A stretch of DNA of 57,150 nucleotides, taken from NCBI GenBank assembly GCA_963579235.1, contig CAUZFM010000002.1, positions 1-57,150 of the forward strand, in the 5' to 3' direction. The number at the start of each line of letters is the position of its first letter. Position 1 is the first letter of the stretch. The DNA comes from UBA1149 sp963579235. GTDB lineage: Bacteria; Desulfobacterota; Binatia; UBA1149. The position numbers and the translations under genes are program-made. The notes beneath the pieces are model-generated. The model saw nothing but the letters and a program-made list of their open reading frames with translations. It did no database searches and had not been told where the DNA came from. Of the stretch, positions 42,227 through 51,523 are shown one piece after another.

Positions 42227-43999
42227 ATGGAAGCAAACCGTCTCAATCGATGGCTGCCCTGGGTACTGTTCGCGCTGGCCCTTGCCATAAATTTTTGCGG
42301 GATAGGCTGGGGACTGCCCGCCGGCAACCAGACCTGGGCCGCCGACGCCATCAAGCCGGGTGCGCCGCTGTCGATCATGCACCGCGTGCTGATGGCGGAG
42401 CCCTTCAACAGCGGATGGTTCTGGTTCAAGTACCCCATGGGGCACGTGTTCATCCTGGGTGCCGCCTACTCGCTGCCGCTGGCCCTGACCTGGCTGACCG
42501 GTGGCCTGGGTACGCCGACGGCAGACTACCCCTGGGGCATGCAGGACCCCGAGGGCGTGATGACACTACTGGCCCTCAGCGGCCGGACCGTCAGCGTGCT
42601 GATGGGAGCCGGTTGCTCAGTATTCGTGTATCTCTCGGTCCGCCGCCTGGTCGACCGCGACTCAGGGATAGCCGCTGCCCTGCTCACCACCCTGTGCTAC
42701 CCGGTGGTCTTCTACTCTCACACCACCAACGTAGAAATACCCTACGTCTTCTGGCTACTCGCGGCCCTGCTCGCCGCCGTCCGACTGCTCGATGAAGACG
42801 CGCGGCCCCGCTGGTGGATGCTGCTGGGGGCTGCCACGGCCATGTCGGTCTCGACCAAGGAACTCGGCGCGGGGTTTTTCGTGGGACTGGTGCCCGCGCT
42901 GGCGCTGTTGATCAAGATCGGTGGGCGGGGATGGAGCGCGCTGTTGAAGGGAGCCGCCTGGGCGGGTACGGCCTTCGTGGCGACCATGGTCGTAGCCAAC
43001 AACGTGCCCCTCAACCCGTCGGGCTTCGTAAACCGGCTGCGGTTCCTGACCCACTCGCTGCCCGCCGACGTGGCCCGCCAATATTCCCCTTATTATTTCC
43101 CCATCGATTTCAGTACCGACCGGGGTATGGCCGTGGAGCTGAAACAGGCAGGCATCGCTGCCCGCGCGCTGCTCGACTCGCTCGGACCCCTGACCGCCCT
43201 GCTGGCTGCCGCCGGGCTGTTGCTTTCCGTGCTGCGCCGCCACGGCGCCCTGCTTCTGCTTACCCTGCTGCCCGCCCTCGGCTTCTACCTGTTCGGGCTG
43301 AGGTCGATGCTGTCGCTCAGTATCCGTTACGTGCTGCCGTTGTCGGTACTGGCCTGCGTATTTGCCGGCGTGGCCCTGGCAGCGCTGGCGTCGACCCGCC
43401 GATTGGTCCTGCCCGCGAGAGCGCTGGCCACGCTGCTGCTGGCGGCCGCGCTGGTATACGGCCTCGACGTTGACCACATGCTGATTGCTGACGGCCGCTA
43501 CCCGGCAGAGCGCTGGCTGCAGGATAACAGCAAGCCGGGCCAACAGGTGGAGACCTGGCAGCGCGCCACTTACCTGCCGCGCATCCCACCGCCACTGCTG
43601 CACCACGAAATCAAGTTCGCCGACCGCAACAAGCCCGCGTTCGGCCAGCGACTCCCCGACTTCGTGGTCGTGTCGGAAGCCTCGCTGGGGGGAATCACCG
43701 TGCAGTACAGCAGCGACTGGCAACAGTCGGGGACCGCTAATCCGGAAGACCCCCGGGCCACGGACGCGGAACAGGATGACACCGCCGACTGGCTGCCCAA
43801 CCAGGTGAGCGTTACGGGCAACATCATGAACTACAAGCGGCGAGAGAACGTGGAACTGCTCACCGCCCTGCGCGACGGCAGCCTTGGCTACAGCGAGGCC
43901 GCGCGCTTCAAGGCCAGGCCGTGGATAGAAAGGCCCCTCATACGTAGCCTGAACCCGGAAATCGTCATCTACCAACGCGACGGCACCCGGGCGCGCTAA
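42227..43999 (+). CDS. GT-C (family 39-like) membrane glycosyltransferase
   Basis: 590 residues with about ten to eleven membrane helices. The N-terminus LPWVLFALALAINFCGIGWGLPAGNQTWAADAIKP has the acidic residue in the first periplasmic loop expected of polyprenyl-phosphate-sugar-dependent GT-C enzymes. VYLSVRRLVDRDSGIAAALLTTLCYPVVFYSHTTNVEIPYVFWLLAA is a typical GT39/PMT helix block. A soluble C-terminal periplasmic domain begins near residue 420. It probably transfers a sugar to lipid, glycan or protein at the outer face of the inner membrane. It is followed by a GT2 enzyme and two sulfatase-fold enzymes on the same strand. Confidence 0.82.
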   Translation: MEANRLNRWLPWVLFALALAINFCGIGWGLPAGNQTWAADAIKPGAPLSIMHRVLMAEPFNSGWFWFKYPMGHVFILGAAYSLPLALTWLTGGLGTPTADYPWGMQDPEGVMTLLALSGRTVSVLMGAGCSVFVYLSVRRLVDRDSGIAAALLTTLCYPVVFYSHTTNVEIPYVFWLLAALLAAVRLLDEDARPRWWMLLGAATAMSVSTKELGAGFFVGLVPALALLIKIGGRGWSALLKGAAWAGTAFVATMVVANNVPLNPSGFVNRLRFLTHSLPADVARQYSPYYFPIDFSTDRGMAVELKQAGIAARALLDSLGPLTALLAAAGLLLSVLRRHGALLLLTLLPALGFYLFGLRSMLSLSIRYVLPLSVLACVFAGVALAALASTRRLVLPARALATLLLAAALVYGLDVDHMLIADGRYPAERWLQDNSKPGQQVETWQRATYLPRIPPPLLHHEIKFADRNKPAFGQRLPDFVVVSEASLGGITVQYSSDWQQSGTANPEDPRATDAEQDDTADWLPNQVSVTGNIMNYKRRENVELLTALRDGSLGYSEAARFKARPWIERPLIRSLNPEIVIYQRDGTRAR

Positions 44000-44160
44000 T
44001 ACCCGTGCGGCACCCAGCAGGCAAAACATGGCGCGGACAAACCGGGCCGACGTTTCATCCTCTGAATAATTATCATATAGAGTGGCACCGCTGGCTGCAC
44101 ACAGCGCAATAACAGGGTTGGCCACGGGCCGTCCACGCGATTAGAACAGGGCCAGGACAG

Positions 44161-45273
44161 ATGTCACTAGAAGCTACTTCGCAAACACCTACGCACAAAA
44201 CACGGCCATTGGTTTCGGTCGTCATCCCCGTGCTCAATGGTGAGGACACCATAGCCAGGGGCATAGAATCGGTATTCACGCAGGACTACCCCGCCATCGA
44301 GTGCATTGTAGTCGACGACGCATCGCAGGACTCGACGGCCGATATACTACGTTCTTTCGGCGACCGCATAACGGCCGTATTCAACGAAACCAATCGCGGC
44401 ACCGCTGGCGCCTACAACATCGGCACCGCCCGCGCCCGGGGTGAATTCGTACTGCTCATGGCCAGCGACTGTCACCTGACCGACCCGGCCTACGTGTCGG
44501 CGGCCGTGAGCGTACTCGAAGACGAGAGCATAGCCGGACTCTGCGGCCAGGGTGTATTCAGCGACCTGCACACGCTCAACCGCGTGCAACGGATGTTCAC
44601 TGTCGTGAACCTGCTCGACGTCGACGACAACCCCGACGACGGACTCTTCGAGGTCAGCTTCATCGAAACCCGCTGCGACCTGGTGCGCAAGCGAGCGCTC
44701 GAAGAAATAGGGTTCTGGTTCGAGGGTCTTTACAACTCCACCGAGGACCAGGACATCTCGGCCCGAATACGCCAGCTGGGTTACCGCCTGGTGCAGGACA
44801 AGCGACTCAAGTTCGCGTTGGACTTCGGCCAGACCGAGGACAACCTGCGCAAGGTAATAAAGAAACAGTACAAGTACGCCAACGGACAGGGTTACATCTT
44901 TCTCAAGTACGGACTTGGCCACCACCTGATGACCGGTAACCAGGACAACCGCCGCAGCCGTATCCTTCATCGTATCGTGCAGGTAGCCCTCGGCCCGATC
45001 GCGGCCGTTGGAGTGATAGCCTGCGCCACAGGCACCCCGGCGGTCGCCTTGCTCGCCACCGCCCTGCTGGCTGCACGCGGGTTCTACTACTGGCGCAGCT
45101 CGGCCCGCTGGCTGAAGGGTGCCGACCGCGTCTTCTGCGCTGGTATGGGCCTGGTCTGTGACCTGACCTACGGCCTGAGTTTTCTGGCCGCGCTGGTGAC
45201 CTGGACCATAAGCGATCCCCGCATAGTGCGCTTCGGCCGACCGATGGCGGGCGACAGCAGACCAGGACCATGA
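44161..45273 (+). CDS. Family 2 glycosyltransferase with C-terminal membrane helices
   Basis: 370 residues. The GT-A fold begins VSVVIPVLNGEDTIARGIES near residue 19. The nucleotide-binding Asp lies in CIVVDDASQDS, a metal DxD-like site in LLMASDCHLT and the catalytic ED in STEDQDISARIRQLGY. A basic stretch (FGQTEDNLRKVIKKQYKYANGQ) is followed by three or four membrane helices, so the enzyme is inner-membrane-bound with a cytoplasmic active site, like polyprenyl-phosphate glycosyltransferases. It could make the lipid-linked sugar for the GT-C enzyme upstream. The stop overlaps the first sulfatase gene by four bases. Confidence 0.88.
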   Translation: MSLEATSQTPTHKTRPLVSVVIPVLNGEDTIARGIESVFTQDYPAIECIVVDDASQDSTADILRSFGDRITAVFNETNRGTAGAYNIGTARARGEFVLLMASDCHLTDPAYVSAAVSVLEDESIAGLCGQGVFSDLHTLNRVQRMFTVVNLLDVDDNPDDGLFEVSFIETRCDLVRKRALEEIGFWFEGLYNSTEDQDISARIRQLGYRLVQDKRLKFALDFGQTEDNLRKVIKKQYKYANGQGYIFLKYGLGHHLMTGNQDNRRSRILHRIVQVALGPIAAVGVIACATGTPAVALLATALLAARGFYYWRSSARWLKGADRVFCAGMGLVCDLTYGLSFLAALVTWTISDPRIVRFGRPMAGDSRPGP

Positions 45274-47279
45274 ACAGGACAAGAGCCCACCTGCGCGCCG
45301 GCCTGGGCTCCCTGCTAGCACTGGCAGTGCTGCAATCGCTGGTCGAAAGCGTGGCCCTGCTGCTTGTCTACCGCGACCAGGTGATTCCCCCCTACGATTT
45401 TTTTGCGAACCAACTGTACGATTTTCTCGCCAAACTCAGGTACGCAGCAGACGGCTGGCTCTCGTGGCTGCCCTCGCTACCTAACAGCTTCACGGCTACC
45501 GGCACGGTGACACACCTGTCGTTGCTGGCCGACCTGCTCCCCGCCACGGTGGCCATGGCGCTGCTGATCGGCACCTTAGGCTCCCTGCTCGGTCGGCTGG
45601 CCGGGCGCCGATGCCCGCCCACTGCCCGTGGTTACCTGTGGGCATGGGCAGGGTTAGCGCTGGTCGTTCACGCCACCACGGCGATCGGGGCGCTGTCGCT
45701 TGCCGAAAGCCCATCGCTCAAGCACCTGCTCTACCGCTCGCGCAGCCTGGTCGTAGACGGAACACTGGTGGCACTCGCGGTGCTGGCCGTGTCGCTTATC
45801 CTGGCCCGGCTGGTGACGTCCCGCCTCGAAAATTCCCCGCGAGCGTCGTCGATCGCAGCGCTGGCCTGCCTGCTCGCGCTGCTCCCCGCTGCACTGCCCG
45901 GCAGCGCCGGCCCCGCGAATACGACAAGCTTTAAAGGCTTCTCGCCCGTGTACGACAAGCCCAACGTGCTGCTTATTTCGCTCGACAGCCTGCGGGCCGA
46001 CCACGTGAGCGCCTACGGTTACCACAGGGCCACCACGCCCGCGCTCGAAAAACTGGCGGCCGATGGAATACGTTTTGACAACGCCATCTCGACCTCGTCG
46101 TGGACGCTGCCCACCCACCTGACCATGTTCACCTCGCGCTACCAGCTGTCACACGGGGTGGTACACGACACCAACGTTCTCGACCCGGGCATTCCCGTGC
46201 TGGGCGAGATCATGAAGGCGGCGGGCTACAGCACGGCGGGGTTCGTGTCGGCCCCCTACGTCGCCGCCATGTACGGTTACGCGCGCGGCATGGACGAGTA
46301 CCTGGACCTCAGCGCCGCCTACGAGCACCGAAGTCTCGCCAGGAAAGCGATCGTCGCTCCCGACATAAATGCCAACGCCCTGCGCTGGCTCGACCAACAC
46401 GCCGACGAGCCCTTCTTCCTGTTCCTGCACTACTTTGACATCCACTACGACTACGTGCCTCCCGCGCCCTACGACACCATGTTCGACCCCGACTACGAGG
46501 GCGAAATGGACGGTACCGATTTCATCGAGCGCAAGGACGTGAACCGCAACATGCCCGCGCGCGACCTCGAGCACATACTCGCCCTCTACGACGGCGAAAT
46601 CCGTTTTACCGACGAACACGTGGGCCGCGTGTTGGCCAGGATTGACGAGCTGGGGCTCCGCGACAATACCCTGGTGATCGTCGTTTCTGACCACGGCGAC
46701 GAGTTTTTCGAGCACGGCAACAAGGGCCACCATCGGACGCTTTACCAGGAGGTGCTGCGAGTACCGCTGATCGTTCGACTACCCGACGGCCGCTGGGCTG
46801 GTGAATCCGTCAGCCAGCAAGCCAGCCTCGTGGACATTCTGCCCACCATCATAGACGTGGCGGGGCTGGACGCCCCCCCCGTGATGGAAGGGCTGAGCCT
46901 GCTCGAGCTGCGAGCGGCCACCCCGCGCAGTCGCGAGCGAGCAGTCTACGGAGAGTTTTTTGACAAGCGTGGATTCAACCTGCAGATCGCCCGTCGTCTG
47001 CCCACGAGTAAAACCATCCAGCACTTCAACCGAATAACTCATCCGAAAAAGGCGCCGGTAGAATACTACGACCTCGCCCGAGACGCTGGAGAGCAGCACG
47101 ACCTGGCCGAAGAACGCCGGGAGGAGTTGCGCGTGGAACTCGACGGGCTGGGCCACTGGAGCGAGCAGCGCTGGCGTGCCCAGCAGCACACGCTGAGCGA
47201 GTCGCAGTCGGACACACGAGTGGAGCTGGACTCCGAGACCCTCGAGCGCCTCAAGTCGCTCGGCTACGTGGGAGAGTAG
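45270..47279 (+). CDS. Membrane-anchored sulfatase-fold hydrolase/transferase, copy 1
   Basis: 669 residues: about five N-terminal membrane helices, then from about residue 230 an alkaline-phosphatase/sulfatase domain facing the periplasm. Metal site pieces are LISLDSLRADH and VIVVSDHGDEFFEHGNKGHH. The nucleophile region reads SSWTLPTH (near 275); the formylglycine motif C/S-x-P-x-R is absent and the residue in its place is Thr, as in LTA-synthase and phosphoethanolamine-transferase relatives. A sulfatase is therefore unlikely and polymer-modifying phosphotransferase/hydrolase chemistry more so. ATGA overlap with the GT2 gene implies coupling. The next gene is a paralogue. Confidence 0.85.
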   Translation: MNRTRAHLRAGLGSLLALAVLQSLVESVALLLVYRDQVIPPYDFFANQLYDFLAKLRYAADGWLSWLPSLPNSFTATGTVTHLSLLADLLPATVAMALLIGTLGSLLGRLAGRRCPPTARGYLWAWAGLALVVHATTAIGALSLAESPSLKHLLYRSRSLVVDGTLVALAVLAVSLILARLVTSRLENSPRASSIAALACLLALLPAALPGSAGPANTTSFKGFSPVYDKPNVLLISLDSLRADHVSAYGYHRATTPALEKLAADGIRFDNAISTSSWTLPTHLTMFTSRYQLSHGVVHDTNVLDPGIPVLGEIMKAAGYSTAGFVSAPYVAAMYGYARGMDEYLDLSAAYEHRSLARKAIVAPDINANALRWLDQHADEPFFLFLHYFDIHYDYVPPAPYDTMFDPDYEGEMDGTDFIERKDVNRNMPARDLEHILALYDGEIRFTDEHVGRVLARIDELGLRDNTLVIVVSDHGDEFFEHGNKGHHRTLYQEVLRVPLIVRLPDGRWAGESVSQQASLVDILPTIIDVAGLDAPPVMEGLSLLELRAATPRSRERAVYGEFFDKRGFNLQIARRLPTSKTIQHFNRITHPKKAPVEYYDLARDAGEQHDLAEERREELRVELDGLGHWSEQRWRAQQHTLSESQSDTRVELDSETLERLKSLGYVGE

Positions 47280-47283
47280 TACG

Positions 47284-49311
47284 GTGGCGCGCTTGAAGAG
47301 GCTCTTCAACGCCGCGCTGGCCGCGGCGGCCTGCATGGCGATTCTGCAGGCAGTGGCAATGACGCTGCTTGCCGCGTGGACCCGGCGTAACAGCATACTG
47401 GCTCCCAATGATTTCGTACCGCTCTACTGGTGGGACGCGTTCACCCGCTACTACGACTTACTGTGTGCCTACCTTCCCCTGCCGGGACGCCCCACGGCCT
47501 TCATTGGACCGGGCTTCCTGGCCAAGCTCGACCTGTTGTGGGGACTGCTCGCCGTAAATGCAGCGGTGGCGCTTGAAGCCGCGGCTGCCGTGACACTATT
47601 GATGCTGGTGTTCCGCGCCAGCGACACCGACGCTGTTCGGCGCAGAGCCCTGTGCTGGCTTCTGGGCCTCGAAGCGGCGGTGATCGCCGGAGGATGGCTC
47701 CTGCGAGGTGTCCCGCAACTGCTCAACTGGGCGGCCCTGCCCCGCGTCGGCCAGGCTTTGGCGTGGAGCTTTATCTTCGACGGCACCGCGCTGGCGCTGC
47801 TGCTGCTCGCCGGCTGCGCGCTGGCCAGCTGGTCGCTGGTGGACCGTCTACCGGAGAGAAGCTGGAAGACAGCCGCCGCGCTCCTGGCAATCGCAACCTC
47901 TTCGGCCCTGGTCGCCCAGGCCAGGGCGCTGCCCACAGCCACGGCCATTGACGCAACACTCGAAGAACGTGCAGACCCCGCGGGCAAACCCCTGCCCGCT
48001 CTTGCCCCGGGATACAACCTGGTGCTGGTTTCTATTGACAGCCTGCGGTCCGATCACCTGGATGCCTACGGTTACCATCGCTCCACCGCCCCGACCATAA
48101 GCGAACTAGCGGCTAAGGGAGTACTGTTTCGCAATAACAGCAGCGTGACTTCCTGGACGCTGCCCGCGCACATGTCGATGCTCACCGGCCGCAGCCTGCT
48201 CGGGCACGGCGTGACCTTTGACGACCGCAGCCTGACCGCCGACGTGCCAACCTTGGCCGAGTCGTTGAAAGGAGTCGGCTACAGGACGGGAGCGGTCGTC
48301 TCGGCGCCCTACGTCGAAGCTCGCTACGGTTTCGATCGTGGCTTCGACGATTACGACGATCATACCATCAGCTTTGCTACCAACGGAGAGTCGTACAAGA
48401 CGGTTACTGCACCCCTGCTGCAGAAAACTGCCGCCTCGTGGCTGGCCCGGAACGCGGGCGCGGAAGAGCCCTTTTTTCTCTTCCTGCACTACTGGGACGT
48501 GCACTACGACTACGCCCCCGGCGCTCCCTACGACACCATGTTTGACCCCTCCTACGACGGCGACATCGACGGCCGCGATTTCTACTTCAACCCCCGCGTG
48601 CACCCGGGCATGGCCAGCAGGGATCTCGACCACCTGCTGGCGCTGTACGACGGCGAGATTCGACTGGTCGACGATCATCTCGCAAAGCTGCGCAGCACCC
48701 TCGCCGAGTTGGGGGTCGCCCACAACACCATCATCGTGATCACGTCTGACCACGGCGACGAATTTTTCGAGCACGGCGGCAAGGGACACCACAAGACCCT
48801 CTTCGACGAGGTGACCCGGGTGCCACTGGTGCTCTACGTGCCGGGCGTGGCCCCCACGAGTCCGGTGGTGAAAATGGAGACCAGCATAGTCGACATAATG
48901 CCCACGCTGCTCTCGCTGCTGGGGGTCACCCCGTCCGCGAGCATGGACGGAGAAAACCTGGCTGGGGTAGCCTTTCACGGCGAGAAGGAACGCGACCGCT
49001 CCACGCTGGCCGAACTCTACCGCCTGGGCAGTCGTAACTACCAATCGTCGCTGCGCAGCAGTGGGCGCAAGGTCACGCAGCTGTACGAAAACGGAGATGT
49101 TTACGCTTACGACATTGCGCGTGACCCGGCCGAGCAACAGCGACTGGATTCCAGCGAAGGATTCGTGCCCGGCGTCCTGCGGCAAATGGCCGACACCATG
49201 AATCGGCTGTGGCCGGTATACAGCGGCAGGCTGGACGGCGAAACGGGAAAGCTCGAGATGGACGACGCCACGCGCAGCCGGCTGGAGGCGCTGGGCTACA
49301 TGGACCAGTGA
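47284..49311 (+). CDS. Membrane-anchored sulfatase-fold hydrolase/transferase, copy 2
   Basis: 675 residues from GTG 47284, four bases after copy 1. Same plan: N-terminal membrane helices, then the catalytic domain from about 243 (LVSIDSLRSDHLDAYGYHRS), nucleophile region TSWTLPAH (near 289) with Thr, and VITSDHGDEFFEHGGKGHH near 485. Shared segments with copy 1 include FFLFLHYxDxHYDYxPxAPYDTMFDPxYxGxxDG and RDLxHxLALYDGEIR. The pair arose by tandem duplication; the membrane parts have diverged more than the catalytic parts, suggesting different acceptors. Both end in a conserved LxSLGY/LEALGYM tail. Confidence 0.85.
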   Translation: MARLKRLFNAALAAAACMAILQAVAMTLLAAWTRRNSILAPNDFVPLYWWDAFTRYYDLLCAYLPLPGRPTAFIGPGFLAKLDLLWGLLAVNAAVALEAAAAVTLLMLVFRASDTDAVRRRALCWLLGLEAAVIAGGWLLRGVPQLLNWAALPRVGQALAWSFIFDGTALALLLLAGCALASWSLVDRLPERSWKTAAALLAIATSSALVAQARALPTATAIDATLEERADPAGKPLPALAPGYNLVLVSIDSLRSDHLDAYGYHRSTAPTISELAAKGVLFRNNSSVTSWTLPAHMSMLTGRSLLGHGVTFDDRSLTADVPTLAESLKGVGYRTGAVVSAPYVEARYGFDRGFDDYDDHTISFATNGESYKTVTAPLLQKTAASWLARNAGAEEPFFLFLHYWDVHYDYAPGAPYDTMFDPSYDGDIDGRDFYFNPRVHPGMASRDLDHLLALYDGEIRLVDDHLAKLRSTLAELGVAHNTIIVITSDHGDEFFEHGGKGHHKTLFDEVTRVPLVLYVPGVAPTSPVVKMETSIVDIMPTLLSLLGVTPSASMDGENLAGVAFHGEKERDRSTLAELYRLGSRNYQSSLRSSGRKVTQLYENGDVYAYDIARDPAEQQRLDSSEGFVPGVLRQMADTMNRLWPVYSGRLDGETGKLEMDDATRSRLEALGYMDQ

Positions 49312-49333
49312 GCAGCGCCGTCCGCGCGGGTCG

Positions 49334-50173
49334 TCAGCTGTCCATCAAGGCCTGGTAGTCGTCGAGATAACGCAGCACTGTGTCGCTGTTGGCCGAGGGC
49401 AACCTGAACACTACTTCTTCTATACCGAGGTCGGCAAAGTAACCCAGCTTGTCGCGGTCGGGCATCGTGCCGAAAGGCACCACGCGGGCCTCGGCCGGGT
49501 CGCGGCCCGCTTCTTCCATGGCCCGGTGCAGGTCGGGCAACGCGCCGCGTATGCCGGCGCCGCCAATGGGTATCCAGCCGTCGGCGTACTCGGCCACCTG
49601 GCGAAACAGCGTCGGCCCCGGCGCGCCGCCGATGAGCACCGGCGGCCTCAGCCCACCCAGCGGCTTGGGCCAGGACCAGCTCGATTCGAAGCTCACGTGC
49701 TCGCCCTGGTAGGAAGCCTCGTCGCGACTCCACAGCTCCTGCATGGCGAGCATTTTTTCGCGCAGTACGGCCCGGCGCTGCGACGGATCAATGCCGTGAT
49801 GCTGCATCTCTTCGCGGTTCCAGCCAAAGCCCACACCAAAAACAAAACGCCCCTGCGACAACAGGTCCAGGGTGGCCACGGCCTTGGCGGTGATCAGGGC
49901 ATCGCGCTGGGCGAGCAGGCAGATACCGGTGCCGAGCAGCAATCGATCGGTCACAGACGCGCAGGCGGCAAGTGTCACAAAAGGATCGAGCGTGCGGCTG
50001 TACTCGTCGGGCAAGGTGTCTTGGCCGGTCGGAGCCGGGGTGATACGGCTGCTGGGAATATGCGTGTGCTCGGGAACATAAAACGAGTGGTAGCCACGCG
50101 CCTCTGCCTCGGTGGCCAGCGCGACCGGATCCATCGAACGGTCGGTCGCAAACATCGTAATACCCAGTTTCAT
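49334..50173 (-). CDS. LLM-class F420-dependent oxidoreductase
   Basis: 279 residues from ATG 50173, where family homology (MKLGITMFATDRSMDPVALA) begins; the open frame extends further upstream without similarity. Family segments: GYHSFYVPEHTHIP, LDPFVTLAACASVTDRLLLGTGICLLAQRDAL, KAVATLDLLSQGRFVFGVGFGWNREEM, PPVLIGGAPGPTLFRQVAEYADGWIPIGG. Probably an F420-dependent TIM-barrel oxidoreductase; substrate not readable. It diverges from an acyl-CoA dehydrogenase and converges on the second sulfatase-fold gene (22 bp apart). Confidence 0.87.
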   Translation of the reverse strand: MKLGITMFATDRSMDPVALATEAEARGYHSFYVPEHTHIPSSRITPAPTGQDTLPDEYSRTLDPFVTLAACASVTDRLLLGTGICLLAQRDALITAKAVATLDLLSQGRFVFGVGFGWNREEMQHHGIDPSQRRAVLREKMLAMQELWSRDEASYQGEHVSFESSWSWPKPLGGLRPPVLIGGAPGPTLFRQVAEYADGWIPIGGAGIRGALPDLHRAMEEAGRDPAEARVVPFGTMPDRDKLGYFADLGIEEVVFRLPSANSDTVLRYLDDYQALMDS

Positions 50174-50255
50174 CGTCAACCACTGATTACCCGCCCACCC
50201 CACCTGCCACAAGAACTGGGGAGACGTACCGGTCGATCCACTGAGCAGGAGGCGC

Positions 50256-50271
50256 CCCTTTTTGACAAGGG
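50256..50271 (+). repeat. Short hairpin before the acyl-CoA dehydrogenase
   Basis: CCCTT-TTTGAC-AAGGG, followed by a G-rich run. It lies in the divergent region between the LLM and dehydrogenase genes, and belongs to the loose class of G/C-run hairpins in intergenic positions of this window. Confidence 0.35.
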
Positions 50272-50296
50272 AGGTGGGGGTGGGTTCTATGCCACG

Positions 50297-51478
50297 GTGG
50301 ATCTGCGCTTCAGCCAACAGGATGAAATCTTTCGGCGCGAGGTCGACGACTGGATGGCCGACAACCTCGTGGGCGAGTTTGCCTGCTTGCGCCACCGCGG
50401 CGGCCCCGGCGACGACAGCGCACTGATAGACGAGCGCAAGGCCTGGGAGCAACACCTGGGCAACAACGGCTGGACCTGCGTGGGCTGGCCCACCGAACAC
50501 GGTGGTCGCGGCCTGTCGTTGATGCAGCAGGTTATCTTCCACGAAGAATACGCGCGCGCCGGCGGCCCGGGCAGGCTCGGGCACATGGGCGAAGGCCTGC
50601 TCGGCCCCACCATCATTGCCTTCGGCAGCGAGCAGCAGAAAAAAACCTTCCTGCCCGGCATAGCCGCGGGCAAGGAGTTATGGTGCCAGGGCTACAGCGA
50701 GCCCAACGCCGGCAGCGACCTGGCCAACGTGCAGACCCGTGCCGAACTGGTGGGCGACCAGTGGGTTATCAGTGGCCAGAAAGTCTGGACCTCCTGGGCC
50801 GAGTGGTGCGACTGGGGATTCGTGATCTGTCGCACCGAGGCTGGAAGCCAGCGCCACCACGGATTGTCGTACCTGCTTGTGCCGATGCGACAGGATGGGA
50901 TAGAGATACGCCCCATCGTGCAGATCACGGGCGACGCCGAGTTCAGTGAAGTCTTCTACGACAACGCCCACACCCACCGCGACAACGTGGTCGGCGAGGT
51001 CGGCGAGGGTTGGAAGGTGGCCATGGGAACACTGGCCTTCGAGCGCGGCGCGTCCACGCTGGGACAACAGCAACACTTCGTGCAGGAGCTCGACGCGGTG
51101 ATACGAGCCGCCGAGAAAAACGGCCGCGCCAACGACCCGGTCGTGAGACAGCGCCTGGCCGACGCGTGGATAGGCCTGAGCATCATGCGTTTTAACACCC
51201 TGCGCATGCTGTCCGGCAACGAGAATGGAGAACTCAGCCGCGAAGCGCTGATTTACAAACTCTACTGGGCCACCTGGCACCGCGAGTTGGGCCGACTGGC
51301 CATGGACGTAATGGGCGCCGATGCCGAGCTCACCGGCGAGGACGGCGAACTCACCATGTTGCAGAAGCTGTTCCTGTTTACCCGCTCGGACACTATTTAT
51401 GCTGGTACCAACCAGGTACAGCGCAACATAATCGCCGAGCGCGCGCTGGGCCTGCCACGCGAAGCGCGCCCCGAATGA
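50297..51478 (+). CDS. Acyl-CoA dehydrogenase
   Basis: 393 residues from GTG 50297 (product begins with the usual M-DLRFSQQDEIFRREVDDWM); a much longer in-frame reading back to 49526 is antisense to the LLM gene. Family motifs: WCQGYSEPNAGSDLANVQTRAE (flavin/acyl site), DQWVISGQKVWTSWAEWCDW, EVGEGWKVAMGTLAFERG and the C-terminal TIYAGTNQVQRNIIAERALGLPRE. It belongs to the branch common in steroid/terpenoid catabolic clusters rather than straight-chain FadE. FAD-dependent alpha,beta-desaturation of an acyl-CoA; substrate unknown. It is followed by an SDR gene on the same strand. Confidence 0.9.
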   Translation: MDLRFSQQDEIFRREVDDWMADNLVGEFACLRHRGGPGDDSALIDERKAWEQHLGNNGWTCVGWPTEHGGRGLSLMQQVIFHEEYARAGGPGRLGHMGEGLLGPTIIAFGSEQQKKTFLPGIAAGKELWCQGYSEPNAGSDLANVQTRAELVGDQWVISGQKVWTSWAEWCDWGFVICRTEAGSQRHHGLSYLLVPMRQDGIEIRPIVQITGDAEFSEVFYDNAHTHRDNVVGEVGEGWKVAMGTLAFERGASTLGQQQHFVQELDAVIRAAEKNGRANDPVVRQRLADAWIGLSIMRFNTLRMLSGNENGELSREALIYKLYWATWHRELGRLAMDVMGADAELTGEDGELTMLQKLFLFTRSDTIYAGTNQVQRNIIAERALGLPREARPE

Positions 51479-51523
51479 TCGGCAGGAGCCGAAGCAACAC
51501 GCCCACGAGGACCCGAAAGCAAC

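Noticed and set aside
44082..44098. Second sigma-54-like site (TGGCACCGCTGGCTGC) before the GT2 gene
   Set aside because: The GG-to-GC spacing is one base too long and the -12 element lacks TTGC.
42755..44125. 456-codon minus-strand open frame
   Set aside because: Antisense shadow of the GT-C glycosyltransferase; Gln/Arg/Gly-rich translation with no motifs.
49526..50296. 650-codon reading of the acyl-CoA dehydrogenase with a 257-residue N-terminal extension
   Set aside because: The extension is antisense to the LLM oxidoreductase; dehydrogenase homology begins at GTG 50297.
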